From positions 186,001 through 250,000 of the forward strand of contig JAZGUH010000370.1 of the NCBI GenBank assembly GCA_037893225.1: a stretch of DNA of 64,000 nt. The letters run 5' to 3'. This document shows, piece after piece, positions 31,258 to 41,180 of this stretch (position 1 is its first letter; each line of letters opens with the position of its first letter). This DNA comes from Hippasteria phrygiana (lineage: Eukaryota; Echinodermata; Asteroidea; Valvatida; Goniasteridae). Under the pieces are notes generated by a model. That model was not told the DNA's origin and made no database searches. It saw only the letters and a list, made by a program, of their open reading frames with translations. A program made the position numbers and the translations under genes.

Positions 31258-32529
31258 ATGATGGCAGCGACACCAAGTCTACCACAGCTGTCGCTCATGG
31301 TGCCAGACGGCCTGCCTGAGGCAACCTTTCCTTCCCATGCTGCTGGACAGCATGCCACGTCTGTCATTGGGGGAATCTGTTCGACCCCGATTCTTCACGC
31401 TGCCCCCACCCCACAGCTCCACCGCCACCCCACAACACTGGAGATGTGCGACTTCGACCCAGTAACCCGCCAAAGTCCTCATCTGACCGCAGCCCCACCC
31501 AGTGCTATAACGACTCACCAAGTGAAGGGAGTAGCCACCTTCACCGGAAGGGAGAAGAGTATCCGTGTAGAGGAGTGGATTCGGGACATGCGGTATGTCC
31601 TGGAGTCGAAGGGAAGGACAGCGGACCAAGTTCAACTGCATGAGATAGTGCGACATACCTCGGGCCGTGCCCGCGATGTCATCCTGAACTTGGAGAGCAG
31701 GACCCCAACCGGAGTAACGGCAGAGATGGCATTCGCCGAGCTGTTAGAAGAGTTCGGAGAAGACACGATGGCCAACTCACCAATGACGCGGTTCTATGCC
31801 CGTAACCAGAAGGCGGGCGAGTCTGCCAGTGATTACGCCATCGCCTTGGAAGCACTGCTAAGGCGTGTGGAAGAGACTGGTAGGCAGCACGGCCGCCAGG
31901 ACCTCTTTGGGGACAGCAGGGACGTAATGCTTGCCACTCAATTCATGGCAGGATTGCGGGACAGTCGGGTTCAGCAGCGGCTGGCACCAATGCGTCCTCG
32001 AACCATGACGTTTAAAGACCTACGTGCAGAGCTCCGGGTGATCACTGAAGAAAAACACAATGAGGAAGAGATGCTGCGCCAACAGTTCCATCTTATGGCG
32101 CAGGTACCTTCTAAGCCGACTAACCACAAATCTCCCCTCACAGAACCAGAGAGAGTTGACAAGCCTGCCAGTGACGAAACCAGCATGAAGATGACGGCCC
32201 TCACCAAGCTGGTAGAACAACAAGTTACCACTCTTAACCAGCTGCTGGAGCAACAAATGCAGCTCGGGCACCGAGTGGAGAGGCTGGAACACAACAGTGT
32301 TGTGTCTCTGCAGAGACAAGCGCCACCTCAGCCGCAGAGACAAGCGCCACCTCAGCCGCAGAGACAAGCGCCACCTCAGCCGAATTCCTGCTACAATTGT
32401 GGGGGATTTGGCCATTTTGCCCGGCGTTGCCCCCAGCCGAGTCATCAGCATACCAGTCGGCCTCCCCAGCAGCCACGCCAGCAGCCGACCACTAATGCAC
32501 CATTCTACCGCCAAGCCCAGTTAAACTAG
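31258..32529 (+). CDS. gag: Ty3 element gag, PNMA-like
   Basis: The 423-residue protein forms the particle that packages the element RNA. Residues about 80-270 match the Ty3 retrotransposon gag fold shared with the vertebrate PNMA family (VEEWIRDMRYVLESK, ARDVILNLESRTPTG, FAELLEEFGED, FYARNQKAGESASDYA). A coiled-coil-like region and a Gln/Pro stretch follow; the latter includes three copies of the eight-residue unit QRQAPPQP. One CCHC knuckle (CYNCGGFGHFARRC) lies near residue 380 and would bind RNA. The first ATG at 31258 sits after the leader, with GACGGTCAG-like sequence upstream. The stop TAG follows a GTTAAAC sequence that probably directs frameshifting into pol. Confidence 0.93.
   Translation: MMAATPSLPQLSLMVPDGLPEATFPSHAAGQHATSVIGGICSTPILHAAPTPQLHRHPTTLEMCDFDPVTRQSPHLTAAPPSAITTHQVKGVATFTGREKSIRVEEWIRDMRYVLESKGRTADQVQLHEIVRHTSGRARDVILNLESRTPTGVTAEMAFAELLEEFGEDTMANSPMTRFYARNQKAGESASDYAIALEALLRRVEETGRQHGRQDLFGDSRDVMLATQFMAGLRDSRVQQRLAPMRPRTMTFKDLRAELRVITEEKHNEEEMLRQQFHLMAQVPSKPTNHKSPLTEPERVDKPASDETSMKMTALTKLVEQQVTTLNQLLEQQMQLGHRVERLEHNSVVSLQRQAPPQPQRQAPPQPQRQAPPQPNSCYNCGGFGHFARRCPQPSHQHTSRPPQQPRQQPTTNAPFYRQAQLN
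32311..32391 (+). repeat. 24-bp tandem repeat inside gag
   Basis: Three nearly perfect copies of cagagacaagcgccacctca plus gccg. The unit length is a multiple of three, so the reading frame is kept and the protein gains QRQAPPQP repeats. Confidence 0.9.
32520..32529 (+). promoter_or_regulatory. Probable -1 ribosomal frameshift site GTTAAAC
   Basis: In the gag frame the sequence reads CAG TTA AAC TAG. The heptamer G_TTA_AAC fits the -1 slippery pattern with A-site AAC. The pol frame is open from 32496, just after TAA at 32493-32495, and overlaps gag by 34 bp. A one-base backward slip gives AAA CTA GAA and enters pol directly. A pseudoknot downstream was not resolved by eye. Confidence 0.7.
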
Positions 32530-35500
32530 AAAAACCCTCTGATGATGGGCGGTCAGTGGGTTGGTCTAGTTGTAACAAGAGCCCTATGGAGAAAACAAAC
32601 CCCCTTAGAAATAATACCCAGGATAGCGAGCAGGGAGAAAGTCTGGTTGGTCCAGTCAGTAGTGTACAAGTTGCCATTTCCGGCAAGGAGTGTTCTGTCC
32701 TGTTAGACACAGGATCACAAGTGAGCACAATCACTGATGAATTTGTGGCCAGTCATCCCCTCCTTCGAAGCCAGACACTGCAAGAGACAAGTATCTGCAT
32801 CCAGGGCGCAGGAGGTCAACCGGTACCAGACAGAGGGGTAATCCTAGTCAACCTCGGTTTCTTAGGTCGCCAAGTCCAGAAGGTGCCTGTATTCGTCGTA
32901 CCAGCGACAGAGTTTCGCAGAAATGTTCCAGGGCTTTTAGGCACGAATGTGTTGCGGGCGAGTCGTGATGCTCTCCATGATAAGCACGGAAGGCGATTCC
33001 TGTCGAAGGTACGAGAGGCATCCGAAACTTGGTATTCGGCTCTCCAGTGCGTCAATGACGATGGCGGTGATCTTGCAAAGAGAGATGGCGAGTTCGGCGG
33101 TCTTAGATACAGAGGTCGTAAACCTTTCGTTGTGAAGGCTGGGACAGAAGCCGACATTCCCACTGAGACACCACGGTTCCTTCGGGGTAGGACATTTGAC
33201 GCACTGGTGGAGGAGGCTCACAACCCACCAGCTGGAGGTGCTCTGGTAGTTGGCAAAACGTTAGTGGAGGCCCGGAATGGAAAGGTCCTGGTCAGAGTCC
33301 TCAATATGTCTTCACGTGACATCGTGGTACGGCGCAATACTGTTCTGGCAACGCTAGTTATGGGCAGAGTAGTGTCGTCAGGATGTGGTTCCCCTGGTGA
33401 TGAAGTAACGTGTTGCGAATCATCCACCAGCACGCCCCAGAATGAAGGCCTTGATGTTGACCTCGGCTCTCTATCACCAGAAGAGAGGCCATGTGTAGCC
33501 AGATTGCTACGAGAAAACCAGGACGTCTTCTCCCAGCATCCAAATGATATTGGTTTCACCCAAACGATCGAGCATGAAATTCCACTAATTGACCCCACCC
33601 CCTTTAGGTTGCCATACCGACGAATTCCACCTGCGCAGTACCAAGACGTCAGACATCACATTGCAGACCTCCAGAAGTCTGGCATCATCAAACCCAGTCA
33701 AAGTCCCTTCGCATCTCCAATCGTGATAGTGCAGAAGAAAGATGGCAAGATTAGGCTATGCGTGGACTACCGGAAGCTCAATTCCAGGACGGTGCGTGAT
33801 GCCTACCCTCTCCCCAGGATCGACGAGGCATTGGATGCACTAGGCAAAGCGAAATATTTCTCCTGCCTAGATCTGACGTCGGGGTACCACCAAGTCAAGA
33901 TGTCAACAAAGGACCAACAGAAGACTGCCTTCACTTCACCAATGGGCCTCTTTGAGTTTACTCGAATGCCTTTTGGGCTGGTCAACGCCCCGGCGACATT
34001 CCAGAGGCTAATGTCTACTGTGTTCGGTGACATGAATTTTGTCAGTTTGCTGATTTATCTGGATGACATCATTGTCTTCAGTTCGACCCTGGATGAGCAT
34101 GTGGAGCGTCTCCATCAGGTGTTTGCGAGATTGCGTGAGCACGGGTTGAAGCTTAAGCCAGAAAAATGTCACCTTTTCCAGACCAGTGTGCAGTATCTTG
34201 GCCATGTCGTGTCGACCGACGGCATCACCACTAATCCAGAGAAGATTTCTGCAGTCAAGGCATGGCCGGTCCCTACGTCCAAGAAGGAAGTTCGATCTTT
34301 CTTGGGCCTCACTGGCTATTATCGAAGATTCGTGAAGAATTATGCCAAAATTGCTGCGCCATTGTTTGCCCTGACAGGAGGAAAACGAGGTGTGAAGGAT
34401 CCACCATTTGTCTGGTCCACAGAGTGCCAGGTCTCCTTCGAAACACTCATCGATCGACTCACATCATCACCTATCCTTGCATACCCTGACTACGAACGGC
34501 CTTTCATCCTACAGACTGATGCCTCCCACGACGGTCTGGGAGCTGTGCTGGTGCAGGAGCAAGATGGCCGTGAACGTGTAATTGCCTATGCAAGCCGCAC
34601 ACTCTCTTCATCTGAATCTAAATACCCGATACACAAGCTGGAGTTTAAGGCGCTGCATTGGGCCCTTACGTCAAAGTTCCGTGACTATCTCTATGGAAAC
34701 CGGGTGACGGCCGTAACCGATAACAATCCTTTGACGTACATCTTGGATAAGGCAAAGTTAGACGCATCTAGTCAACGTTGGGTGAGCGACCTCGCTGTGT
34801 TCCACCTTGACATCGTCTACCGGTCAGGGAAGTTGAATGCTAACGCCGATGCGCTGTCCCGTATTCAGAAAGCCGAAGTGTCCCGTATCCTAGATGCCAC
34901 GGACCAGACAACGAAGGAAGACGGCCCAACCCCAGCCGACAGTCATGCTGTGTCCTGCCAAATCATACCGAACCCTGGGTCCACAACAGAGGACTCCCCA
35001 GATACTACCCAGTCAGGTATCAATGTCAATGCAGACACCGATGTAACCAGAGTGAGAACTACATCCGTTACGCAATCCCCAGATCTCGAACGAGCCCAAA
35101 GGAACGATGTGGGTATCTCACGGATGGTTGAACTGAAAGGTCAAAGGGCAACGAAGCCGAGTAGACGCCAGTCAGCCAAAGAGTCCAAACCCGTTCAACA
35201 GCTGATTAGACGATGGGACCAACTTCAAGTACAGGGAGGCGTACTGGTCTACCGTAAGGAAGATGACAGAGGAACCCGAAGCCTCTTGGTTCTCCCTAAA
35301 GATGTGCGGCCCCTGGTGCTCAATCATCTCCATGATAGAATGGGTCATCTGGGTCTAGAGAAAACGATCCACCTGGTCCGAGACCGTTACTACTGGCCCG
35401 GCCTATACACCGACACACGCGCCTACATCACCAAGTGTAAGCGCTGCACCCTGAGGAAAACGCCCGATACAAAGAAGTCTGCCCCGTTGGAGAACATCCG

Positions 35501-36731
35501 AACAACTCGTCCTCTTCAGTTAGTCTGCATAGACTTCCTTGGGCTGGAGCGGTCTAAGGGAGGCTACGAACACGTATTGGTTGTCACAGACCATTTCACT
35601 AGATATTCGAAGGCGTATCCGACAAAGGATGAGAAGGCGGCAACTGTGGCACGAGTCTTGTGGGAGAGGTACATCTCCAACTTTGGGATACCTGAGCAAT
35701 TGCACTCAGACCAAGGCAGGTGCTTTGAATCCTCTGTTGTCAAGGAGCTGTGCAACCTCCTGGGGATTAAGAAGACGAGAACATCTCCCTATCATCCACA
35801 AGGGAACGGGATGACGGAGCGGTTTAACCGGACCTTGTTGTCAATGTTGGGGACGCTGCAGCCGACACAGAAAGAAAACTGGGCGAAGCATGTCGAGACG
35901 GTCACACATGCCTACAACTCCTGCCGACACGAGTCCACAGGCTACTCACCGTTCTACCTGATGTTTTCAAGAGAACCGACGTTGCCGGCCGATCTGGTGA
36001 TTCCACCTCAACAGTCGGAAGATGACGAGGGAGATGAAGAAGTGGGGCACCAACGTCACTCAAGATTTGTAAGACAGCTGGAGGAGCGGATGCGAGAGGC
36101 ATATAGACTGGTGGGACTGACACTGGAGAAGGCACAGTCAAAGCAGAAGACCGCCTATGATCGAACGGTACGTGCCCAGGCCCTGAAGCCCGGTGATAAA
36201 GTCCTTGTTGCAAATAAGACACCCCGGGGAAGATGCAAGCTGAAGGACAAGTGGGAGGAACAACCATATGAGGTCATGCGGCAGCTGGGAGACATTCCAG
36301 TCTACGTCGTCCGGCAGTTGGGGTCAGTACGTACTCGAAACATCCACCGCAATCTGCTCATAATATGTCCCTTTGATGTGGAAGATGGAACCCTGTCTAA
36401 TCTCCTTCCTCCCCCACGACAGTTCTATGACGCAGAAGATAGTGCCCCTGCTGATTTCCTTCCTCCCCCACTACGGTTTTGTGATGCAGAAGATGTTCAT
36501 TTCCCCCCTCCTGGTTTCTATCCTTCCTCAGAGGATGAGCTTGGACCTGTTGATGCCAGCTGTGATGGTGATGTCTCTTCTGAAATGTCAGACTCTCCTT
36601 CTTATCTCAACGATGAGCTGGAAGATGGTGCCGACAATACAGCTACCTCGGATGTAAGCTGTGACGCATTGCCACGCCAACGCCTCCGAAGGGTCATCAA
36701 GCCTCCATCAAGATATGGGGACTGGATTTGA
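32523..36731 (+). CDS. pol: Ty3 element pol polyprotein (PR-RT-RH-IN)
   Basis: About 1400 residues in the -1 frame. Counting from the GTG at 32556: aspartic protease LLDTGS at 49-54; reverse transcriptase with LDLTSGYHQV and the catalytic YLDD at 501-504; RNase H with QTDASHDGLG (Asp 655); integrase with an HHCC zinc domain (HLHDRMGHLG, then CKRC), and catalytic Asp 993, Asp 1052 and Glu 1088, exactly 35 residues between the last two. A GPY/F-like module (KLKDKWEEQPYEV) follows, then an acidic, proline-rich tail with LLPPPRQFYDAED-type repeats; no chromodomain is evident. It should be made as gag-pol and be self-cleaved. There is no internal stop, so the copy could be functional. Confidence 0.95.
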   Translation, partial: KLEKPSDDGRSVGWSSCNKSPMEKTNPLRNNTQDSEQGESLVGPVSSVQVAISGKECSVLLDTGSQVSTITDEFVASHPLLRSQTLQETSICIQGAGGQPVPDRGVILVNLGFLGRQVQKVPVFVVPATEFRRNVPGLLGTNVLRASRDALHDKHGRRFLSKVREASETWYSALQCVNDDGGDLAKRDGEFGGLRYRGRKPFVVKAGTEADIPTETPRFLRGRTFDALVEEAHNPPAGGALVVGKTLVEARNGKVLVRVLNMSSRDIVVRRNTVLATLVMGRVVSSGCGSPGDEVTCCESSTSTPQNEGLDVDLGSLSPEERPCVARLLRENQDVFSQHPNDIGFTQTIEHEIPLIDPTPFRLPYRRIPPAQYQDVRHHIADLQKSGIIKPSQSPFASPIVIVQKKDGKIRLCVDYRKLNSRTVRDAYPLPRIDEALDALGKAKYFSCLDLTSGYHQVKMSTKDQQKTAFTSPMGLFEFTRMPFGLVNAPATFQRLMSTVFGDMNFVSLLIYLDDIIVFSSTLDEHVERLHQVFARLREHGLKLKPEKCHLFQTSVQYLGHVVSTDGITTNPEKISAVKAWPVPTSKKEVRSFLGLTGYYRRFVKNYAKIAAPLFALTGGKRGVKDPPFVWSTECQVSFETLIDRLTSSPILAYPDYERPFILQTDASHDGLGAVLVQEQDGRERVIAYASRTLSSSESKYPIHKLEFKALHWALTSKFRDYLYGNRVTAVTDNNPLTYILDKAKLDASSQRWVSDLAVFHLDIVYRSGKLNANADALSRIQKAEVSRILDATDQTTKEDGPTPADSHAVSCQIIPNPGSTTEDSPDTTQSGINVNADTDVTRVRTTSVTQSPDLERAQRNDVGISRMVELKGQRATKPSRRQSAKESKPVQQLIRRWDQLQVQGGVLVYRKEDDRGTRSLLVLPKDVRPLVLNHLHDRMGHLGLEKTIHLVRDRYYWPGLYTDTRAYITKCKRCTLRKTPDTKKSAPLENIRTTRPLQLVCIDFLGLERSKGGYEHVLVVTDHFTRYSKAYPTKDEKAATVARVLWERYISNFGIPEQLHSDQGRCFESSVVKELCNLLGIKKTRTSPYHPQGNGMTERFNRTLLSMLGTLQPTQKENWAKHVETVTHAYNSCRHESTGYSPFYLMFSREPTLPADLVIPPQQSEDDEGDEEVGHQRHSRFVRQLEERMREAYRLVGLTLEKAQSKQKTAYDRTVRAQALKPGDKVLVANKTPRGRCKLKDKWEEQPYEVMRQLGDIPVYVVRQLGSVRTRNIHRNLLIICPFDVEDGTLSNLLPPPRQFYDAEDSAPADFLPPPLRFCDAEDVHFPPPGFYPSSEDELGPVDASCDGDVSSEMSDSPSYLNDELEDGADNTATSDVSCDALPRQRLRRVIKPPSRYGDWI

Positions 36732-36831
36732 TTAACTGTTTGTAAATAGATTATTGTTTTGAGTTGTATTTATGTGAAGTTTTTTTTGTCCCGCATTGCT
36801 GAGGACAGCAATGGATTTGAGTTGGCGAGGA

Positions 36832-37780
36832 TGTGACAGTGTAAATTTTACATGCTCTTTCTTTAATAGGAGTGACACCCCTAAATCTTGCATCATTCTT
36901 GTAGAGTTGAGCCTTGCCCCTTTGTTTTTAGTCAGGCAACCCCATGACACTATGCAAATGTTTGGCCCATGCGACTTGCCCCAAGACAATGCTTTTTCAG
37001 TTTGCAGACCGGCAGTGGAGTGAGCACATCACATTTTCTTTGCTCCCATCTAAGTTATTTCTGCCTTGAAAACTTTGGTCTGCTGTAGACTTGGTTGTTT
37101 AAGCTTGAGTGTTTTTGATTTGTGATTTTCCTTGAACACTGTTGTTGGTTTTTTTTAAGGCTTGGTTTTAAATTGTTTTTTAGGTTTTGGTTCGAAATTG
37201 GTTTTTAAGTTTGGGTTTTCAAGTGGTTTTTTAGTTCCGGTTTTAAGTTAAGTTCCCTTTTTTTTAAGTTATGGCTTAAATTATCTCTTAAGTTTTGGTT
37301 TTAAATTGGTCTTGTTTCGGTTACTTGGTTGGTTTGTCTCCAAAGGTTCATAGTTATTTTTATTTTGGCTGACTGTGAAACTGTTTTGAATTCTTAAGGT
37401 TTTGGTTTGTTCGGTATTGGTCAATTTGCTTTTGGGTTTCAAAGGTTAGTCGTCTCGTCAATAACTTTCTTTTTACCCTTGATACAGTTTTGATATTGCA
37501 GATCAAATTCTGTATTGGTTTGAAATATTTTTTTGTTCTTCACACGGTTGATCTGTAATCATCTTTTGAGAATTCTCACATGAAATAAATTTTAATTTTT
37601 TTTGTTCTGGAAATCTGAAACTGTTTTTGTTGTCTCTATTCTTAGGATTATCTCGCGATTCCTCCCTGAAAGACCCCTGTTAAGTTATTTTTTTGTTGCA
37701 AGCGAGCCCCCACAGTTAAGACTTTTCTTTTTCTAGGTTTTTCTTTATTTATTTATTGCGAGTCACTTTTCCGGGTTACA
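36832..37780 (+). repeat. 3' LTR of the Ty3 element
   Basis: Same length as the 5' LTR and visibly identical apart from one base. The preceding GTTGGCGAGGA is a weak candidate polypurine tract. Confidence 0.95.
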
Positions 37781-37895
37781 TATGTATGTTGTATCACCCT
37801 GGCTACGACCACTAGCTTACGTAATAACCTGGCAGCTGAGGAATGTTGTTTGGTCTGGGCAATTGTTCACTTGCTCGTCTTTAGTATGATTTACA

Positions 37896-38530
37896 ATGGC
37901 TAGTATTTGTGAGTTGTGCAATACCGATAGTCAACGTCCATGCCGCCGGCACGCCTTGTCTTTCACTCATTTAGAAGATGACTTGGATTTTCATGTAGCT
38001 CTTGTAGAACTTCAAACTAACCAAAAATTAGACACTGATAGGCTCTCGCAACTCCGACTCGATCCTCTTATTTTTAACAACCAGTTTCCAGGGAATTCCA
38101 ATATTGATCCTGACAGTAATTTTTACTGCGCAACACAAATCAATCTTCCGATTATCTATTTTGTGATCAATTCCAAGAACAGTTTAAGAACACCTTTTCT
38201 ACTTTCATTTGAATGCAAGAAGTTTTTACCAAAATTTTGACAGCATTTGCGATTATCTTGATCTCCTGAGTTTTCAATTCTCAATTCTTGGTTTTACCGA
38301 GACCTGGCTTCATAAAAATAGTCCACCATTTGAAATTAATGGCTATAATTTCCTATCAAATAATAGAAAAGACAAGGCTGGTGGAGGCGTGGCATTATAC
38401 GTTCACGATTCCCTGGTATTTAACCCAAGAAACGAGCTAAGTTTAGACAACAATATTGGTGAATCACTTTTTATTGAAATTCCATGTTCAGGGCAAAAGA
38501 ATATTATTGTCGGCGTATTATACACTCTTT
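37896..38530 (+). pseudogene. CR1-like LINE fragment, endonuclease part
   Basis: 37896-38240 reads MASICELCNTDSQRPCRR and a featureless stretch; 38209-38530 (overlapping, other frame) has CR1-group endonuclease motifs (LGFTETWLHKNSP with the catalytic Glu, KAGGGVALYVHDSL, IIVGVLY). The rest of the endonuclease and the RT are absent, being cut at a TA-flanked MITE. It may belong to the same family as 21240-23853, but the regions do not overlap, so this cannot be tested here. Confidence 0.75.
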
Positions 38531-39355
38531 AAACAACTTAGTTAAATTATTGACTATTCCTAGTTATTGAAAACTGACTAGGAATTTAGTCAAGCATCCG
38601 AAGTTTGACGTTGACCGATAGTTGCTTTGACTAGATTCCTATTTACTTCGTCGAAGATCGACGATTCTAGTCACTGCGTATTTTACGGTACGTCACGCGG
38701 CACAGGGTTTCCAAAATTTCTCAAAGGGGCAAGATCGCATCGCACATGTCTCGATCGCGCGTCGACTTCTGAGAATAGGCTAAATGTCGTTTTTGTTTCT
38801 GCTTCAAATTAATAGAATTCTAAAGAGCTTATTTCAGAGAAGTGTTTATGTATAAATGGTGTTCATGTAGACCACTTAAAATGACAACTATGACTCAAAA
38901 GTAACATACAAATAGTTGGTGAAGGAAAATATATACTGCTATTTGATGTTGGGATATTTGGCCTTATGCACGCGTCCACGTTTCCTTCTTGGTGTATTTC
39001 GGCTGATGCTATTGGAAAAGGTGGTCGAATTTATACCGATTGACAGACAATGCCATGGTTCGCATTGCTCCGAGTATTAAAGGATGAATTGAAAACAGTC
39101 GTGCCAATGTCTTGTTTTGTTGTCTGTTTTAAAGTTGATAAAAATCACAACGGATTTAGTCATACAAACTAAGTAGTAGAATTTGACTCCAATTCTAGTT
39201 ATTTATATGAATATTTTTTTCTAGTCAGTAATACTGACTGAAAAAATCTAGTCAGATTGACTGATTTTCAGTTGCACCCAGCTGACCCTGAATATCTAGT
39301 CAAATTTAACTGGTTTCTAGTCAAATCTGACTAATTTTTAATTTTTTTTAGAGTG
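38523..39355. mobile_element. TA-flanked element with CTAGTCAnnTnTGACT repeats
   Basis: CACTCTTTAAA at 38523 and its complement ending GAGTG at 39355 lie between TA dinucleotides (38521-38522, 39356-39357). Near both ends it holds several copies of GACTAG or CTAGTCA (38553-38600, 39225-39335). No transposase. It interrupts or truncates the LINE fragment on its left. Confidence 0.6.
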
Positions 39356-39358
39356 TAT

Positions 39359-40128
39359 AGGAGCCCCATAGTTCCAAGGGTACAATCTGCCATGGGCAGC
39401 GCCATTCAGCGCGTGGCCCGACGCGCATTAAGACGATACCTTTTTCAACATTAATAATGTAAAAATTGTTGTTTCAAACTGCGCTGCCGCAGTTTGTCAC
39501 AGCAATAAAAGACGAATAGGAAGGCAATATTATTTTACTGTATTAATCTGTTTGACGCAATGTGCGAATATTTATGTTTTCAATAAAATTCGATTACTTT
39601 ATTTATATTGAGTGACGTTCTCTTACTCTCGGTGCGCGAACCTCTTTGCTAATAGCCATTTCTATGCTTTCTTTTATGCTCACTCTCACAGTCTTAGACC
39701 AGAGACTTCACTTTAAAAAAAAATTGCAGTCGGCGACCTTGCATTTTTGGATATGAAAACAAATCTGTGGAGCGTGATCCCCCCTTGCAATGCCATGACC
39801 GTGAACTCTGTCTAGATTCTACTTTTCTCAGTTTCATGTTGGGTAAAGGTGTTTATTTCTAGCGTATGATGTGAATACTATTTTCTGCTGTGGAGTACTG
39901 CGCGCGTTTTTGCAGCATCGATTTTGTCAGTGTTGCCGTAAGTTGTGTGCTGCATTTTTTTAATCAAGTTTCTGTATTGAAGTAAAATATTGAAGTGAAA
40001 TTATTTTGTGCTTGGAGGGCTGGGTTTTTGCAACATCATCCTTTCATTTACAAGTTCGATTTGTGTCGGTGTGTAAGTGTCGTTTGCGCTACATTTTAAC
40101 CTGGTTTCTGCATCAATTTTCAAAGTGA
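39359..40128. repeat. Dispersed repeat R1, copy 2
   Basis: Same order as 10671-11674 without the nested MITE. It runs from aggagccccatagttccaag to catcaattttcaaagtgaat and continues into a hairpin SINE-like structure. Confidence 0.8.
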
Positions 40129-40296
40129 ATAAAGAAAACTCGCAGGAGCTGGATTCGAACCCGCGACCTGACAATTTGAGAGACAGCCATGCAGCAGCAG
40201 GGCGAGGTAGCTAAGTTGGTGGAACGTCGGTGCGGTACTCCGGAGGTCGTGGGTTCGAATCGCGCTCCTGTCAGTTTTCTTTCTTCACTCTGAAAA
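40117..40296. repeat. Hairpin with two opposed tRNA-like ends
   Basis: ttttcaaagtgaataaagaa... (40117-40169) pairs with 40244-40296. Each arm contains a box B (GGTTCGAATCC-type): one on the minus strand at about 40150-40162 and one on the plus strand at 40251-40262. The plus-strand half also has a box A-like segment (TAGCTAAGTTGGTGG). The structure looks like two SINE tRNA heads in inverted order; cloverleaf pairing is poor, so it is not a normal tRNA gene. Confidence 0.65.
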
Positions 40297-40880
40297 TGTA
40301 TTCAAATTTACCTGGTCAGTTTCCATTGTGGTTTGTTTGCCGAATTATAAGTTTCTGTATCGAAATAAAATAAAAGCAGAGCAAGTCAAGGAAATTATGT
40401 TATGTGTTGGTTCATTATCTGCTCAAACCACTTGCACACCTTCAAATTGAACTGGAATGGTAGGCCTAATACGCCTACTTGGGAAAATCTTCTTGCTAAA
40501 ACTCGCAGGTGAAGCTTGACTTGTCACCTCTGAGTTTCTTCTCTGTGGGAGTCACCGCTAACTTTTGGGTGGTTGGTTGGTACAAAGGAATTTCACATTA
40601 GCCCCTTCTGCGCACTTCCGGGTTGAAAGCGATAATGTCAAACAAAACAACGCCTTTTAGCACATTCATTCATGCATGAATTAATCAGGCCATAAAAGGC
40701 AGCGCAGGCGCACGAATATATAGCATAAAGTTGTTTACTGGGACATTGAGATCCTCGTTTTCAAACGCGGAAGTGCGCAGATCGGCACTAAACTCGTCGT
40801 TGTGGGATTCCTCTATTCCTTTCAAATATAAGCAGCTTCCTAAGAGCATTGGCCTTCATGTTAGGTTGGGGGTGGGGGTG
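40297..40880. other. No feature recognised
   Basis: No gene or clear repeat. cacttccgggttgaaagcga at 40614 and gcggaagtgcgcag at 40769 are weakly complementary (gcgcacttccg / cggaagtgcgc), possibly the ends of a small element about 160 bp long. Confidence 0.35.
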
Positions 40881-41180
40881 TAGGGGCGGATCTAGAGGGG
40901 GGGGGTTGCAACCCCCCCACCCCTTGGGCTGCTGAGCAAAGTTGTGAGAAGCAATTTTTCAGCCCAATATAAGCAAATTCTTCTTTAAAAACCACAGACT
41001 ATGCAGCCTTAAATGGTGCCCGAGATGCCTTAGATTGCAGGAGAAAGCCCCCGGATTTCAAAAACTTCCTGGGGGGCATGCCCCCGGACTCCCTAGTGGG
41101 AACGTGACGAAGGCACGTTTCACGTTTGGTGGGTGATTGGTACCACCCCTCCCTAAATGATAGGCTAGATCCGCCCCCTG
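40881..41180. mobile_element. MITE with GGGGCGGATCTAG ends
   Basis: TAGGGGCGGATCTAG at 40881 pairs with CTAGATCCGCCCCCTG ending at 41180. This terminus type is common in hAT-derived MITEs, but no convincing 8-bp duplication was seen. Confidence 0.6.

Larger units (their letters stand above)
30127..37780 (+). mobile_element. Ty3/gypsy LTR retrotransposon, apparently intact
   Basis: Two 949-bp LTRs start TGTGACAG and end GGTTACA; they enclose gag and pol with domains in Ty3 order (protease, reverse transcriptase, RNase H, integrase). TATG lies on each side (the flanks read TATGTATG), consistent with a short target duplication. By eye the LTRs differ at one position (G at 30987, T at 37692), so insertion was recent. 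All frames are open. No envelope frame exists. A GGTGGAGAATCCGGG-like segment 15 bp after the 5' LTR may be the primer binding site, but the tRNA was not identified. Confidence 0.95.

Noticed and set aside
32020..32514. Minus-strand frames opposite gag and pol
   Set aside because: Shadows of the high-quality plus-strand retrotransposon frames.
40199..40272. Functional tRNA gene
   Set aside because: Box A and box B are present, but the acceptor and anticodon stems pair poorly, and it lies in a repeated SINE-like hairpin.
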